Source: Mesorhizobium tamadayense
GTDB taxonomy: Bacteria; Pseudomonadota; Alphaproteobacteria; Rhizobiales; Rhizobiaceae
Direction of reading: 5' to 3'
DNA: 62,915 nucleotides
Assembly (NCBI RefSeq): GCF_003863365.1
Contig: NZ_RQXT01000044.1
Coordinates: 1 to 62,915, forward strand
Each line of letters starts with the position of its first letter. The first letter of the stretch is position 1. The notes beneath the pieces were generated by a model. That model had not been told where the DNA came from. It saw only the letters and a program-made list of their open reading frames with translations, and searched no databases. Positions 24,890 through 33,510 of this stretch are shown here, in pieces. The position numbers were made by a program, and so were the translations under genes.

Positions 24890-25786
24890 TTAGGGCAGAG
24901 GAATCGGCTTGTCGCTGAGCGTACGCAAATAGGCAATCAGATCAACGCGCTCCGCCTCGTCACGAACACCGGGTATCTCCATGAACACGCCAGGCGTGGT
25001 GAGCGTGGGGCCGTAAAGGTAAGTGTTCAGGTCCTCGTAGGTCCACACGCCCGCCCAAGCCAGTAGAGTTTTGGAGTATTTGGCTTCCGGCGAGGATGCC
25101 TTGTCGCGGCCAACGACTTCCCACAAGTTCGGACCCTGCTTGACGCCCTTGCCTGGTTCGTTGTTATGGCAGCCATCACAGTTCCCATCGAAATATTTCC
25201 GGCCTTTCTCGACATCGGCGGCAGCCAGTTTCGTGGCAATCGGTGAGGGCTTCGGCAGCACGACGCGATTCGCCATCAGGTATTCAGATATCTCGGAAAA
25301 ATCGTAGAACCTGGCGAGATGGATCGGTGTCCGTGCGATGGGCTCCGTCGTTCGGGCGTTGACGTCAGCCCCCGCTGCGACCAGTGCCTTGACACAGTCC
25401 AGGCAGCCATGCTTGACGGCCACGTGAATGGCAGCCTGATCCCCTGCAGTTGAGTTGGGATCGGCGCCATGCGCCAACAGCAGCGTGATGAATTCGAGCT
25501 TGTTTTTTGCAACGGCCGCCATCAAGGGCGGCCCCCCTATCTTCGATCCGGCGTTGACGTCTGCACCGCGCTCGATCAGCAGTTTGGCTGCACCGAGATG
25601 CTGCCTGCTGACCGCATAGTAGAGCGGCGTTGCATAGCCATCAGGACCGTTGACGTTCGCCCCCGCGTCCAGAGCCGCCGCAATGGCAGCCATGTCGCCC
25701 TTCTTGGCAGCGTCATGAATGGCTGCCGCCTGCGATGTCAGCGGGATCAAATAGAAACATATCAACAACAGCATTCCAGCGCGCAT
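24890..25786 (-). CDS. Exported ankyrin-repeat / cytochrome c fusion protein
   Basis: The 298-residue reading starts with a signal peptide, MRAGMLLLICFYLIPLTSQA. Four to five ankyrin repeats follow over residues ~22-185 (AALDAGANVNGPDGYATPLY, KLLIERGADVNAGS, LLLAHGADPNS, ALVAAGADVNARTTEPIART). A class I cytochrome c domain fills the C-terminus, with heme motif CDGCH near residue 208 and a distal region around TPGVFMEIPGVRDEAERVDL. It would act in the periplasm. Pairing a protein-binding repeat with a heme domain suggests electron delivery to a partner. An open upstream extension to 26158 was rejected because it lacks a signal sequence and sense. Confidence 0.85.
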   Translation of the reverse strand: MRAGMLLLICFYLIPLTSQAAAIHDAAKKGDMAAIAAALDAGANVNGPDGYATPLYYAVSRQHLGAAKLLIERGADVNAGSKIGGPPLMAAVAKNKLEFITLLLAHGADPNSTAGDQAAIHVAVKHGCLDCVKALVAAGADVNARTTEPIARTPIHLARFYDFSEISEYLMANRVVLPKPSPIATKLAAADVEKGRKYFDGNCDGCHNNEPGKGVKQGPNLWEVVGRDKASSPEAKYSKTLLAWAGVWTYEDLNTYLYGPTLTTPGVFMEIPGVRDEAERVDLIAYLRTLSDKPIPLP

Positions 25787-25936
25787 AGTTGCATCCCCTG
25801 CTGCTGGATCAGTATGGCACTCCTTCTCAGGGGAATCACACGCCACGGCGCGATATCGCGCGCCAGCGTGCGATATTTTCCCACTCTTCGATCTTACTGA
25901 CACGCTTGGGACCGCAACAGCGCTCAAAGAGTCAAA

Positions 25937-25978
25937 ATCACTGTGAAAAGGTACTAGATCACTGTGAAAAGGTACTAG
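25937..25978. repeat. Tandem 21-bp direct repeat
   Basis: ATCACTGTGAAAAGGTACTAG occurs twice with no gap (25937-25957 and 25958-25978). The end of a small minus-strand gene lies in the second copy. Tandem ~20-bp repeats occur at ends of some insertion sequences, for example the IS21 family, so this may be an element remnant; I could not identify the element. Confidence 0.6.
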
Positions 25979-26241
25979 CACCGTCGCTTGCCTGGCGTGA
26001 CAGCATGGTTCGTAAATTGAAGGTTTCGGTCCTCGCGGCCGGCGGCGCGGCACTCGTGGCAGAAGATCACTTTGACCAAATCCCAGTGAAGGCACCCATG
26101 GTCTGGCCCGAGCCGCTTCGCCAGTTCGGCAACGTCCAGGGTCGCCTTGCGCCTGCAAGTGAGGCAGTCGACCGACAGACCTGTGCCAGCCTCCAGCTTC
26201 TTGCCGAGCGTGTCTTCAACGAAGGGGAATTTCATCGTCAT
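25975..26241 (-). CDS. Small cysteine-rich hypothetical protein
   Basis: This 88-residue protein starts at 26241 behind GAGGA. It contains two CxxC pairs, CLTCRRKATLDVAELAKRLG and VIFCHECRAAGRED, with a central GCLHWD, consistent with a small zinc-binding domain. The stop lies inside the tandem 21-bp repeat, so the C-terminal residues may not be native. No function can be assigned. Confidence 0.6.
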   Translation of the reverse strand: MTMKFPFVEDTLGKKLEAGTGLSVDCLTCRRKATLDVAELAKRLGPDHGCLHWDLVKVIFCHECRAAGREDRNLQFTNHAVTPGKRRC

Positions 26242-26322
26242 TGGCGATCCTCGTGAGTGGGTCGCCGCACCGGGAAGGATTATATTCCTGAAGGCCTGTC
26301 GATTGCCAAGAGGCTTTTGCCG

Positions 26323-26595
26323 TTAGTCCTGTCGAAGCAGGGCCTCTCCATATTTGGCCCACAACTGCTCGCAGTCCCTAACCCTAAGGCTCGGGCTTCC
26401 CGGTTCCCCATACAAGACCATCGCGGCGCGGACGTCGTAACCCAGGATTGAAGCATTGGCGACAAACTGGACGGCCTCTCCTAACCGGCAGGAGTCGATC
26501 GCGGCATCCGATTTGGTCGTGGGATCTAATACGCCAAGAATCTGCGCCTCCTTATTCCTGGCTTCCAGAGCAGCAGCCATTGCTTCTTCGGTCAC
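26323..26595 (-). CDS. Small hypothetical protein coupled to the ligase gene
   Basis: A GTG at 26595 overlaps the stop of the ligase gene by four bases (GTGA), giving a 90-residue acidic, helical protein (AAALEARNKEAQILGVLDPT, GEAVQFVANASILGYDVRAA). An ATG at 26580 (85 residues) is the alternative start. No domain was recognised. Translational coupling suggests that it is expressed with the ligase. Confidence 0.5.
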   Translation of the reverse strand: MTEEAMAAALEARNKEAQILGVLDPTTKSDAAIDSCRLGEAVQFVANASILGYDVRAAMVLYGEPGSPSLRVRDCEQLWAKYGEALLRQD

Positions 26596-27488
26596 GTTCT
26601 TAGCTTCCCAGGCGCGCACTCCTCCCTGAAATCCTGCAGCGAGGCATGGCGTAGATCCTCCTCGCCGCGCAGATGCTTCACGCGGCCGATCAGCCCCGGC
26701 TTGACCCATTGTGTCGCCGGCCGCTTCATGCCATTGGGCGCCGTCCCCGCGTGCTCCTGGACGCTCTTCCAAAGCTGTTCGCGCATCTCGCGGTTCAAGG
26801 TGATGAAAGCCGACCCAACATATCGGCCGGTGCTGGGCTCGGCCATGAGAGCGAACGCCGGCTTGCCGGGCTCGCGTTCAACCCCAAGCAGTTCGTATTC
26901 ATCGATGGTGTAGCACTTGGCTTTCAGCCAATTGGTCGATGGTCCCGATCGATACTTGCTGTCCTTCCGCTTCGAGACGACGCCTTCAAGCCCGGCCTGC
27001 TCCACCAGATGAAAGACGGCGGCGCCGGTGCCTGGCAGCGCCTCGCTGAACTGAATCCGCTCCCCCGCCGGGATCATCGCCTGCAGCACCTCGCGCCGAT
27101 CCTCTAGCGGCATATCTCGCAAGTCGTGGCCGTTGAGGTGCAGGAGATCGAAGGCGACGAAATAGAGGTCGTGCTGACGCCGCGTGATGGCTTTGCGAAG
27201 TTCGCCGAAGTCTGAAACGCCGACATCATTCAGGACGACGATCTCGCCGTCGATGACTGCGCTCTGAACGTTGAGCCCTTTTGCGGTCTCCACCAGGCCG
27301 CGATATTTTGCCGTCCAATCGAGCCCACGACGGGTGAAGATCCGGACTTCAGCATCATCGATGACGATCTGCGACCGATAGCCATCAAACTTCACCTCAT
27401 GCAGCCAGCCATCGCCTTCCGGCGGCTTGTCGACCAAAGTCGGCATCAGAGGCGGGATGAACTTCAGGCGGTCGCCTGCGTTACGCAT
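26592..27488 (-). CDS. ligD: Stand-alone ATP-dependent DNA ligase, LigD ligase-domain type
   Basis: This 298-residue protein contains the nucleotidyltransferase core of NHEJ ligases: catalytic EVKFDGYRSQI (lysine of KxDG), IFTRRGLDWTAKY, AVIDGEIVVL, FVAFDLLHLNG, LEGVVSKRKDSKYR and a final OB-fold (SAFITLNREM, RVKHLRGEEDL). The polymerase and phosphoesterase domains of full LigD are absent. Such short ligases occur on rhizobial plasmids and islands and repair breaks with Ku. No ku gene is present here. The start at 27488 was chosen; the open frame extends to 27605 without a better site. Confidence 0.88.
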   Translation of the reverse strand: MRNAGDRLKFIPPLMPTLVDKPPEGDGWLHEVKFDGYRSQIVIDDAEVRIFTRRGLDWTAKYRGLVETAKGLNVQSAVIDGEIVVLNDVGVSDFGELRKAITRRQHDLYFVAFDLLHLNGHDLRDMPLEDRREVLQAMIPAGERIQFSEALPGTGAAVFHLVEQAGLEGVVSKRKDSKYRSGPSTNWLKAKCYTIDEYELLGVEREPGKPAFALMAEPSTGRYVGSAFITLNREMREQLWKSVQEHAGTAPNGMKRPATQWVKPGLIGRVKHLRGEEDLRHASLQDFREECAPGKLRT

Positions 27489-27574
27489 GCACTCGCTACT
27501 CCCCAAGCGCGATTCAAGCCCGGTGGCTGCGATCGGTTCCGCGTATTTTAGCAAAATTGTATATGAGAATGGTA

Positions 27575-27811
27575 ATGAAGAATGATCCGGACTGCCGCGC
27601 CGCACTACACCTGATCAGGATGGCGATCGAGGAAACGTGCCCGGCCGGCGTGCTGCCGAGCGAAGAAGCGGTTCTGGGTCTCTACGGTCCGGCGCCTATT
27701 CATGAGGCTGAAGCCCTAGCGAAAGCGATCATCGCCACTGTCGAGAAGCTGACCGCCGATCACCCTGTGGATAGTAACCGATCATTCACCATGGTCGGGC
27801 ATGCTGATTGA
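27575..27811 (+). CDS. Small hypothetical protein upstream of the ligase
   Basis: A 78-residue frame (MKNDPDCRAALHLIRMAIEE, LYGPAPIHEAEALAKAIIAT) has the codon and amino-acid makeup of a real gene. Several ATG codons precede it within 18 bases, none with a clear ribosome site. It is divergent from the ligase gene, about 85 bases away. Function is unknown. Confidence 0.45.
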   Translation: MKNDPDCRAALHLIRMAIEETCPAGVLPSEEAVLGLYGPAPIHEAEALAKAIIATVEKLTADHPVDSNRSFTMVGHAD

Positions 27812-28023
27812 AGGCGCCTACAACGCGCGAAGTCTAGCCCCGCGTCATTGATGACGCGCCCCGCCTTGCGGTTGACCGTCTTGCCGGTTCGGCGCTGGTG
27901 TCGATGCTGGCCACGGCCTCCGGCCGGGCGCTGATCACCAGACGCGCCAAGCGATCACGCACAACACCGCGAAGCACATCCAGACCGCAATGCGAATGTC
28001 GATCAGCAACTTGTCGCCAGCGC

Positions 28024-28200
28024 CTAGGATGGCGGCGATGTCGTGGTGGTCTTATCCATTATGGTTGCGATGGGCTGCTCGAGAGCCGGATGCTTTTCGC
28101 CCCAGCTTTCTCGCGTCATCCTATCCTTTGCCTCTCTCCGAGTGAAATCTTTTGGATTCTCTTCGGCAAGTAATCTTTTAGCGTTTGGTACTTTAGGCAT
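28024..28200 (-). CDS. Small lysine/arginine-rich hypothetical peptide
   Basis: A 58-residue frame reads MPKVPNAKRLLAEENPKDFT, then RREAKDRMTRESWGEKHPAL. It is polar and helical. It was found by direct reading and is shorter than usual cut-offs. The flanks (27812-28023 and 28201-28400) contain nothing else I can support. Confidence 0.35.
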   Translation of the reverse strand: MPKVPNAKRLLAEENPKDFTRREAKDRMTRESWGEKHPALEQPIATIMDKTTTTSPPS

Positions 28201-28400
28201 GGCTAATTCTCATTACCCGCTTTGCAATATAGATACATCCGTCTCGCCTCAAGCGTAGTTATTCACAATAATTTCATTAACGCGAGCCCTGCTGACTTGA
28301 TCTCGAAGAGCACCATCACTGCCCAACCTGCAAAGGCGGCCAGCCGCCCCGCCATGGGCATGGTTCGCGCCATTAGATCCGAGCAGGCACGGACGCGGAT

Positions 28401-30007
28401 GTAAGCGCCTCGCCGATCGCCTATGGATTTGGGCTTGACGTTTTCCGGAATCGCCAGGGCATGAGTTCCTCGATCTGGCTCTGCGGATGGCCGTTGATGA
28501 TGGCGTCGAGAGTTTCGGCGAGGTAGGCAACGGGATTGACGTCGTTGAGCCTGCAGGTGGCCACGACGGATGAGAGCAGTGCCCAGTTTTCGGCCCCGAC
28601 TTCATGGCCAGCAAACAGAGCATTTTTTCTGGTCAAGCATACTGGACGGATGGCGTTTTCGACTGGGTTGGTGTCGAGCTCGAGCCGCCCGTCGCCGAGG
28701 AAGCGGGTGAGCCCTTCCCAATGGGCAAGACCATAGCGGATGTCTTCGGCCAGCTTTGAGCCCGAGGAGATCATCGACAATTGCTTTTCAAACCACGGCT
28801 TCAAGGCGGCGATGATCGGGGTGGAGTACTGCTGTCGCGCGGCGAGCCGAGCTTGTGGCGTCATGCCGCGCACCGTCGCCTCGACGGCGTAGAGCGTGGC
28901 GATCTGGCGTACGGCGGCTTCGGCGATCGGGGACTTGGTGTTGCGCGCCAGCTTCACAAAACGTCGGCGCAGATGACTCCAGCAATGGACGAGCAGCCAC
29001 GGTCCTTGCGGCCGTTCCAGGCGTGTCAGCCGGTCATAGCCCTCATAGGCGTCAACTTGCAGGAACTGTCCGCCGAAGCCTTGAAGGAAGCGTTCAGCAT
29101 GGTCGCCGCCGCGCCCTGGCGCATAGTGGAACAGCACGATGGGCGGGCCTTGGCCACCATGGCCGCGGTCATCGGAAGCGATCGCCCAGAAGAAGCCCTT
29201 CTTGACCTTGCCGCGTCCGGGATCGAGCACCGGCGCGGTGGTCTCGTCCATGAACAGGCGATCCGCGTCAGCCAGATGCCTGCGCATGTGCTCGGCTATC
29301 GGCTTGAGATGGAAGCAGGCCCGGCCTGCCCAATTGCCCAGTGTGGCGCGATCCAGTTGGATGCCCTGGCGAGCGTAGATCTCGGCCTGCCGGTAGAACG
29401 GCAAGTGATCGCCGAACTTGGCGACGATAACCTGGGCGATCAGCGCCTCGGTCGGCAGGCCGCCAGGCACCACATGCTCGAGGGCATGGGCCTGCACGAC
29501 CGCGCCCGAGCAGCGGCGGCAAGCGTATTTCGGGCGGCGCGTGACCAGCACGCGCAACTGCGCCGGGATCACGTCCAGCCGTTCGCTGACGTCCTCGCCG
29601 ATCCTGGCCATCTCGCCGCAGCCGCACGGGCACAACGTGCTCTCGGGCTCGATGACCCGCTCCACCCGCGGCAGATGGGCCGGCAAGTGACCGCGGTTGC
29701 GCCGGCGAGAACCGGAGGTGTCGTCCGAATGGCCCTGGACGACTCGCTGCGCCTTTTCCTGCGCGGCGTCGAGCACACCCTGGGCGATCTCCACGTCTTC
29801 GAGCGGCAGGTGGTATTGATCCGGATGCAGCTTCTCGGACCTGGCACCGAACTTCTCGTGGTTGAGTTGGCTGACGATGCTCTCCAGGCGACGCCGCGCC
29901 TCTTCGGCCTCAGCCAAGGCAGCCTGGTGCTCGGCCAGGGCCGCTCGCGTCTGGGCAAGGAGCGCCTTCAAACGCTCGTTCTCTTCCTGGAGAACCGTCA
30001 GATTCAT
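28401..30007 (-). mobile_element. IS66-family element remnant with one visible end
   Basis: The element is marked by a complete tnpC and by GTAAGCG at 28401, which matches the IS66 terminal motif. The opposite end and the tnpA and tnpB genes that normally precede tnpC are not present to the right of 30007. No CTTAC end and no 8-bp target duplication of ACGCGGAT was found there. It is probably a partial copy that cannot move by itself. Confidence 0.7.
28421..30007 (-). CDS. tnpC: IS66-family transposase TnpC
   Basis: This 528-residue protein is full length. It has an N-terminal leucine-zipper-like coiled coil (LQEENERLKALLAQTRAALA), a zinc-binding segment (LCPCGCGEMARIGEDVSERL, KYACRRCSGAVVQ) and the DDE catalytic domain. 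The putative triad lies in DRLFMDETTAP, LQVDAYEGYDR and TNPVENAIRP. A C-terminal IS66_C segment (LLSSVVATCRLNDVNPVAYL) completes the family pattern. TnpA and TnpB are missing, so transposition is unlikely unless supplied in trans. Confidence 0.95.
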   Translation of the reverse strand: MNLTVLQEENERLKALLAQTRAALAEHQAALAEAEEARRRLESIVSQLNHEKFGARSEKLHPDQYHLPLEDVEIAQGVLDAAQEKAQRVVQGHSDDTSGSRRRNRGHLPAHLPRVERVIEPESTLCPCGCGEMARIGEDVSERLDVIPAQLRVLVTRRPKYACRRCSGAVVQAHALEHVVPGGLPTEALIAQVIVAKFGDHLPFYRQAEIYARQGIQLDRATLGNWAGRACFHLKPIAEHMRRHLADADRLFMDETTAPVLDPGRGKVKKGFFWAIASDDRGHGGQGPPIVLFHYAPGRGGDHAERFLQGFGGQFLQVDAYEGYDRLTRLERPQGPWLLVHCWSHLRRRFVKLARNTKSPIAEAAVRQIATLYAVEATVRGMTPQARLAARQQYSTPIIAALKPWFEKQLSMISSGSKLAEDIRYGLAHWEGLTRFLGDGRLELDTNPVENAIRPVCLTRKNALFAGHEVGAENWALLSSVVATCRLNDVNPVAYLAETLDAIINGHPQSQIEELMPWRFRKTSSPNP

Positions 30008-31043
30008 GCGCTAATTCAAGCACATGAACACCGATAACGCCATCGGAGACAACGCCTGAGTCACTGTGCCACACACTCATCCGGCAAGTACGACATTAAT
30101 GCGAACCTGCTGATCACGTGGAGCCGGAGATGCGCACGCCGGCGTCGGCAGCTTCGCGCTGGAATTGACTCCGGTCGAGGTCATCAGTAGCGCGCCGGCT
30201 GCTGTCCCAGCCGCGGCAGCAGGGGCGGAACAGCACGGCGTGCTTGAAATCGCCTGGTCGGCGGGGTGCGCGTGCGGGTGCAAGCCGAAGTCAGCGAGGA
30301 TCTCTGGAGAGGTCATATCCCGGCAGGCCACCGGTGATCGTACACGTGCCAAATCCCCGCGATCACCTTAGTACCGGCAGTTAAGAGTGCCGCCCGACGG
30401 CGGAACTGTTCCGTTGCCGTTTGGCCATCGCCTTTCATCAAGCAGTTGCAGCGCGCTCGGTTCGACTGCCGCTCCGAGCGCGGCACGACCCCTGAACAAC
30501 TTGCGCTTGGATTGGAAGGCTTTGACGGTGATCTCGCCCGCGAAGAGGAGAGCCGTCCGCCTATCGAGGAATAGCAAAGCGAGCAGCCGTCCCACAGCAA
30601 GCGTGAGCGAGATGCGGAGTTGTACTTGTTCTGCACCACGCGCCCCAACGTATGCCTGCCAGGCTGCATGACGGTGGTGCAGGCGCCAACTCACCGCTGT
30701 TGCCGCCTGCTGGAACATACAAGGCCCTGACGCTCGAGACAGCCGACGGGGTAGCCCGAACCGTGCGGGAACTGAGGGCGGCTTGACCACGGACGCTCTC
30801 TAAACAATTAAAAAAGGCCAGTGCCTAAGATCCTCGTTTGCGCCAAAGGAGATCGAGCCGGGTCGCGTTTTGGCTCCGGCGTGCCGCTTGGGCACTTTGA
30901 GGAGCCGACGCTGTCAATCCAACCTAAATCGTCTGCAGATCCGCGCGGGAAATGTCCGCAATGCGATCGGCCGCGCTTTCAAGCTCTTCGGCAATAGATT
31001 GGCGCGTCATCGCATCAGTCCGCTTGCCTGAGGCAGGGTCTTC
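30008..31043. other. Gene-poor region right of the IS66 remnant
   Basis: This 1,036-base stretch has no gene I can support. One short minus-strand frame at 30924-31010 (MTRQSIAEELESAADRIADI) looks like the start of a small helical rhizobial protein that is cut off after 28 residues. The remaining frames conflict between strands and show no motif. It probably contains eroded element and gene fragments. Confidence 0.5.
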
Positions 31044-31511
31044 TTAAGCCTTCACCCGCTTGACTGGTGCCTTCTTGGACGGTGCCTTCTTGGTGGGCAT
31101 TATTGCGCCCGCCTTGCGACCAAGTCCGATTGACTTCGCCAGCTCTGACCGTTGTGCGGCGTAGCTTGGTGCCACCATAGGGTAGTCCCGCGCCAACCCC
31201 CACTTGGCTCGATACTCGTCAGGCGTCATGCCAAGCAAGCCCAAGTGCCGTTTCATCGACTTGAACTTGCGCCCGTCCTCCAAGGAAATGATGTGGTCTG
31301 GAAACACAGATTTTTTCGGATTGACCGCCGGGGTCTGTGTTGGCTGCTCAACTACAGCTGGCTTGACCAAGCTGACGAGAGCGGAGTTCACCGAAGAAAT
31401 AAGATCGGGCAGGCCTGCTACGGGCACTGCGTTATTTTGGACAAACGCCGCGACAATATCCGCGGTCAATTCCATCAATTCCGCGTTCTGGCGATTCTTC
31501 TCTTCGGTCAT
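31044..31511 (-). CDS. MucR/Ros-family regulator lacking canonical zinc ligands
   Basis: This 155-residue protein is a MucR/Ros regulator, with a variable N-terminal oligomerisation part and a C-terminal DNA-binding domain (SLEDGRKFKSMKRHLGLLGM, TPDEYRAKWGLARDYPMVAP, LAKSIGLGRKAGA). In Ros the finger reads CxxC...H...H. Here the cysteines are replaced (SLED) and the second histidine is lost (HLGLLG), leaving one histidine. Zinc-independent homologues of this kind are known in Mesorhizobium loti. The lysine-rich tail (PTKKAPSKKAPVKRVKA) resembles histone-like proteins. It may act as a nucleoid-type silencer of AT-rich accessory DNA. Confidence 0.9.
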   Translation of the reverse strand: MTEEKNRQNAELMELTADIVAAFVQNNAVPVAGLPDLISSVNSALVSLVKPAVVEQPTQTPAVNPKKSVFPDHIISLEDGRKFKSMKRHLGLLGMTPDEYRAKWGLARDYPMVAPSYAAQRSELAKSIGLGRKAGAIMPTKKAPSKKAPVKRVKA

Positions 31512-31680
31512 TCATCAACTCCTATTGCAAGTCCCCTTTCGTATGGGGGAAAGTCGGATCGCGCAAGAAGCAGGACCACACAACGAAATGCTCGGGATCA
31601 TCGGCCGGCCGCTGCGTAGATTCCTCCGGAAGCCAGCCTTCCGAGTTTTGTCCCTCTTTTGGTCTTGGTTGCTCCTTTTG

Positions 31681-32592
31681 TTAGCTCACCGTGCGCGGCA
31701 CTCGCGGGGTTCCGAAATTACATTCGAGGGACTTCCGGTCCCATCCGGCTGCCTCTGCCGCGGCCTCGTAACTCGATTGCAGGAAGCGCATGAGTGCCTC
31801 TTCCGGGTCCGGGCTTTGGCGGACCGCTTCATAGGGCAGCAGGAACTCACCCAATGTCGGGTCGAAGTGGGCCGCCGCCGGCGCTACGGGCCGCTCGGCA
31901 AAGCCGTCGGGCGCCGGATAGGCGTAGGAATAGAACATCGGCTCGTTCACGCCGCCGCCACCGGGCCAGAACCCGGCCGAAGACACTTCGTGACTATAAG
32001 CCTGCCTGGGTCACCGCATCGGGTAGCGCCGGCACTCCGCCGGGATGGCGAGGCGCCTTGCGGCCCGAAAAGCGCGTCACGGCAAGATCGAACGATCCCC
32101 AGAACAGGTGCACAGGCGACACCTTGCCCAGGAATCCGGTGCGGAAACGCGTGAACACCCGCTCGATCTGCATCAGCGCCCTGTGGAACCGCTCCGCCGC
32201 CTCACGGTCGTAGGGACGCTGCGCGGTGTCCTCGGCAAAACGCTTCGCATTGGGAATCTCGTTTGGAGCCCCATGGATGTCCATCCGTCCGCCAAGCTGC
32301 CCCACCAGATTGGTGGTCCTGTCTAGGAAATCGGCCACGCTCATCGCCTCCAGCTGGAAGCGCTCGCGCACGGCGGGTGTTTCACCGATCAGGGCATGTT
32401 CGTGGAGATCGAAGGTCAACCGCGGGGCGTCACGTAAAGCGTGGCCTGCCAGGAGTGGTTCGCCCATGGTGTGTGCGCGAGGCGGTACTTGCCGACGATC
32501 TGGGTCCAAAGGTGCAGTGCGGCGCAGGTCTCGGCCCAATCTGCATAGGGCAACGCCGGCCAGCGGTTCTTGGTGTCTGGTACGTCGCTCAT
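31681..32592 (-). pseudogene. DUF5996-family gene with two frameshifts
   Basis: Three consecutive frames together encode a nearly complete DUF5996 protein of about 300 residues. From ATG 32592 it reads MSDVPDTKNRWPALPYADWA to YVTPRG, then a missing base near 32417 breaks it. The next frame carries FDLHEHALIGETPAVRERFQ to HPGGVPALPDAV, and an extra T near 32001 breaks it again. The last frame carries SHEVSSAGFWPGGG and ends at 31681. The two shifts compensate, so it is either decayed or affected by sequence errors. Function of the family is unknown. Confidence 0.75.
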
Positions 32593-32881
32593 CCGATCGG
32601 CTCCATGTCCTGGCGAGGGAATGCGTCGGCGAAAGAGCGCTGTCCCAGATACTCGCCGCCGTTCTCGTTCAAGACGTCATCCATCCCACTACGAGCGGCT
32701 CGGGTTCCGTTAAACACCTTATCTCGGTGTCCACGAAACCGGCAGCAGGCCACCTTGCTGCTGCCAGTTTTTGCGGTTCGCTCGCCTGTCAAAAGGGACA
32801 ATCTTTCGGCTCACGACCCGGAGCGGGGTTTTGCAAGGCTCCCGGAATCGAGGTGGTCCGCTTTCGGTCATTCCGCACTCC

Positions 32882-33286
32882 TCAGATCAACAGCATCCAG
32901 CACCAATACGCACCAATCACCATTTGCACCGCGAACGCGGTGAACCTGAGACTGACTGCGAGTTGGTTGGTCGAGACGAGGTGGATCACCGACTGCGCTA
33001 TCCGTGCGCCTAACAGCGTGGAGGCCAAGGGATCCGTGACATCTGTCTTTGAAATAATGATCGCGACTCCGAGCAGACCTCCGAAGATTGGAAGCCCTTC
33101 TATGCAGTTGGCGTGGGCACGGGCCAACCTCTGCATGAAGGGGGAGAGCGATGCGTTATCTGGCGTAAAGCCGTTTGCCGCGACTTGTCCGGAGATCACT
33201 AGGTACGTTCGGATGACTTCCATAATGATCAGCAGGCCTAGTGCCCACGAGATGAATCCGGTCAATGCAAAAGCACTCGCCGACAT
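32882..33286 (-). CDS. MAPEG-family membrane protein
   Basis: This 134-residue protein has four predicted membrane helices (SWALGLLIIMEVIRTYLVIS, EGLPIFGGLLGVAIIISKTD, LRFTAFAVQMVIGAYWCWML) and the RAHANCIEGLPIF segment typical of MAPEG proteins, which include glutathione-dependent membrane enzymes. ATG 33286 was chosen because the upstream open frame lacks a membrane-protein character. No glutathione gene is nearby. The substrate is unknown. Confidence 0.85.
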   Translation of the reverse strand: MSASAFALTGFISWALGLLIIMEVIRTYLVISGQVAANGFTPDNASLSPFMQRLARAHANCIEGLPIFGGLLGVAIIISKTDVTDPLASTLLGARIAQSVIHLVSTNQLAVSLRFTAFAVQMVIGAYWCWMLLI

Positions 33287-33397
33287 ATGCCGTCCCCGTT
33301 GTTCGCCCTTTGGTTCATTGTAAAGGATCAAGTGGTCTAATGCTAATCGACGAGGCGGCTTTGGGCCGAAGAACGAACATGACGTAATCGCCTGAAC

Positions 33398-33510
33398 ATG
33401 GCCGCGAACAAGACCGATGCGAACGACCCGGAAGGCCTGGCACATCTGGCCGAGGTCGGCTTCTACCGAGAAGTTCGGGTCAAAGGTTTCGACAGCATGA
33501 CGCACGCTGA
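33398..33510 (+). pseudogene. IS110-family transposase fragment
   Basis: The frame NKTDANDPEGLAHLAEVGFY followed by REVRVKGFDSM resembles the conserved KTDRNDAxGLAQLxRTGxY-x-VHVKS segment of IS110 transposases. Only about 35 residues remain. The fragment touches the 3' end of the DapA-family gene on the other strand and marks the edge of the accessory region. Confidence 0.6.

Noticed and set aside
25937..25978. Assignment of the tandem repeat to IS21.
   Set aside because: The resemblance is only in having tandem repeats of about 20 bp; no istA or istB gene is nearby.
28781..30037. A 418-codon plus-strand frame opposite the IS66 transposase.
   Set aside because: It mirrors tnpC and has no ribosome site or family pattern.
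30368..30790. A 140-codon minus-strand frame between the IS66 remnant and mucR.
   Set aside because: The frame competes with one on the other strand and shows no recognisable domain; the area is better described as eroded.
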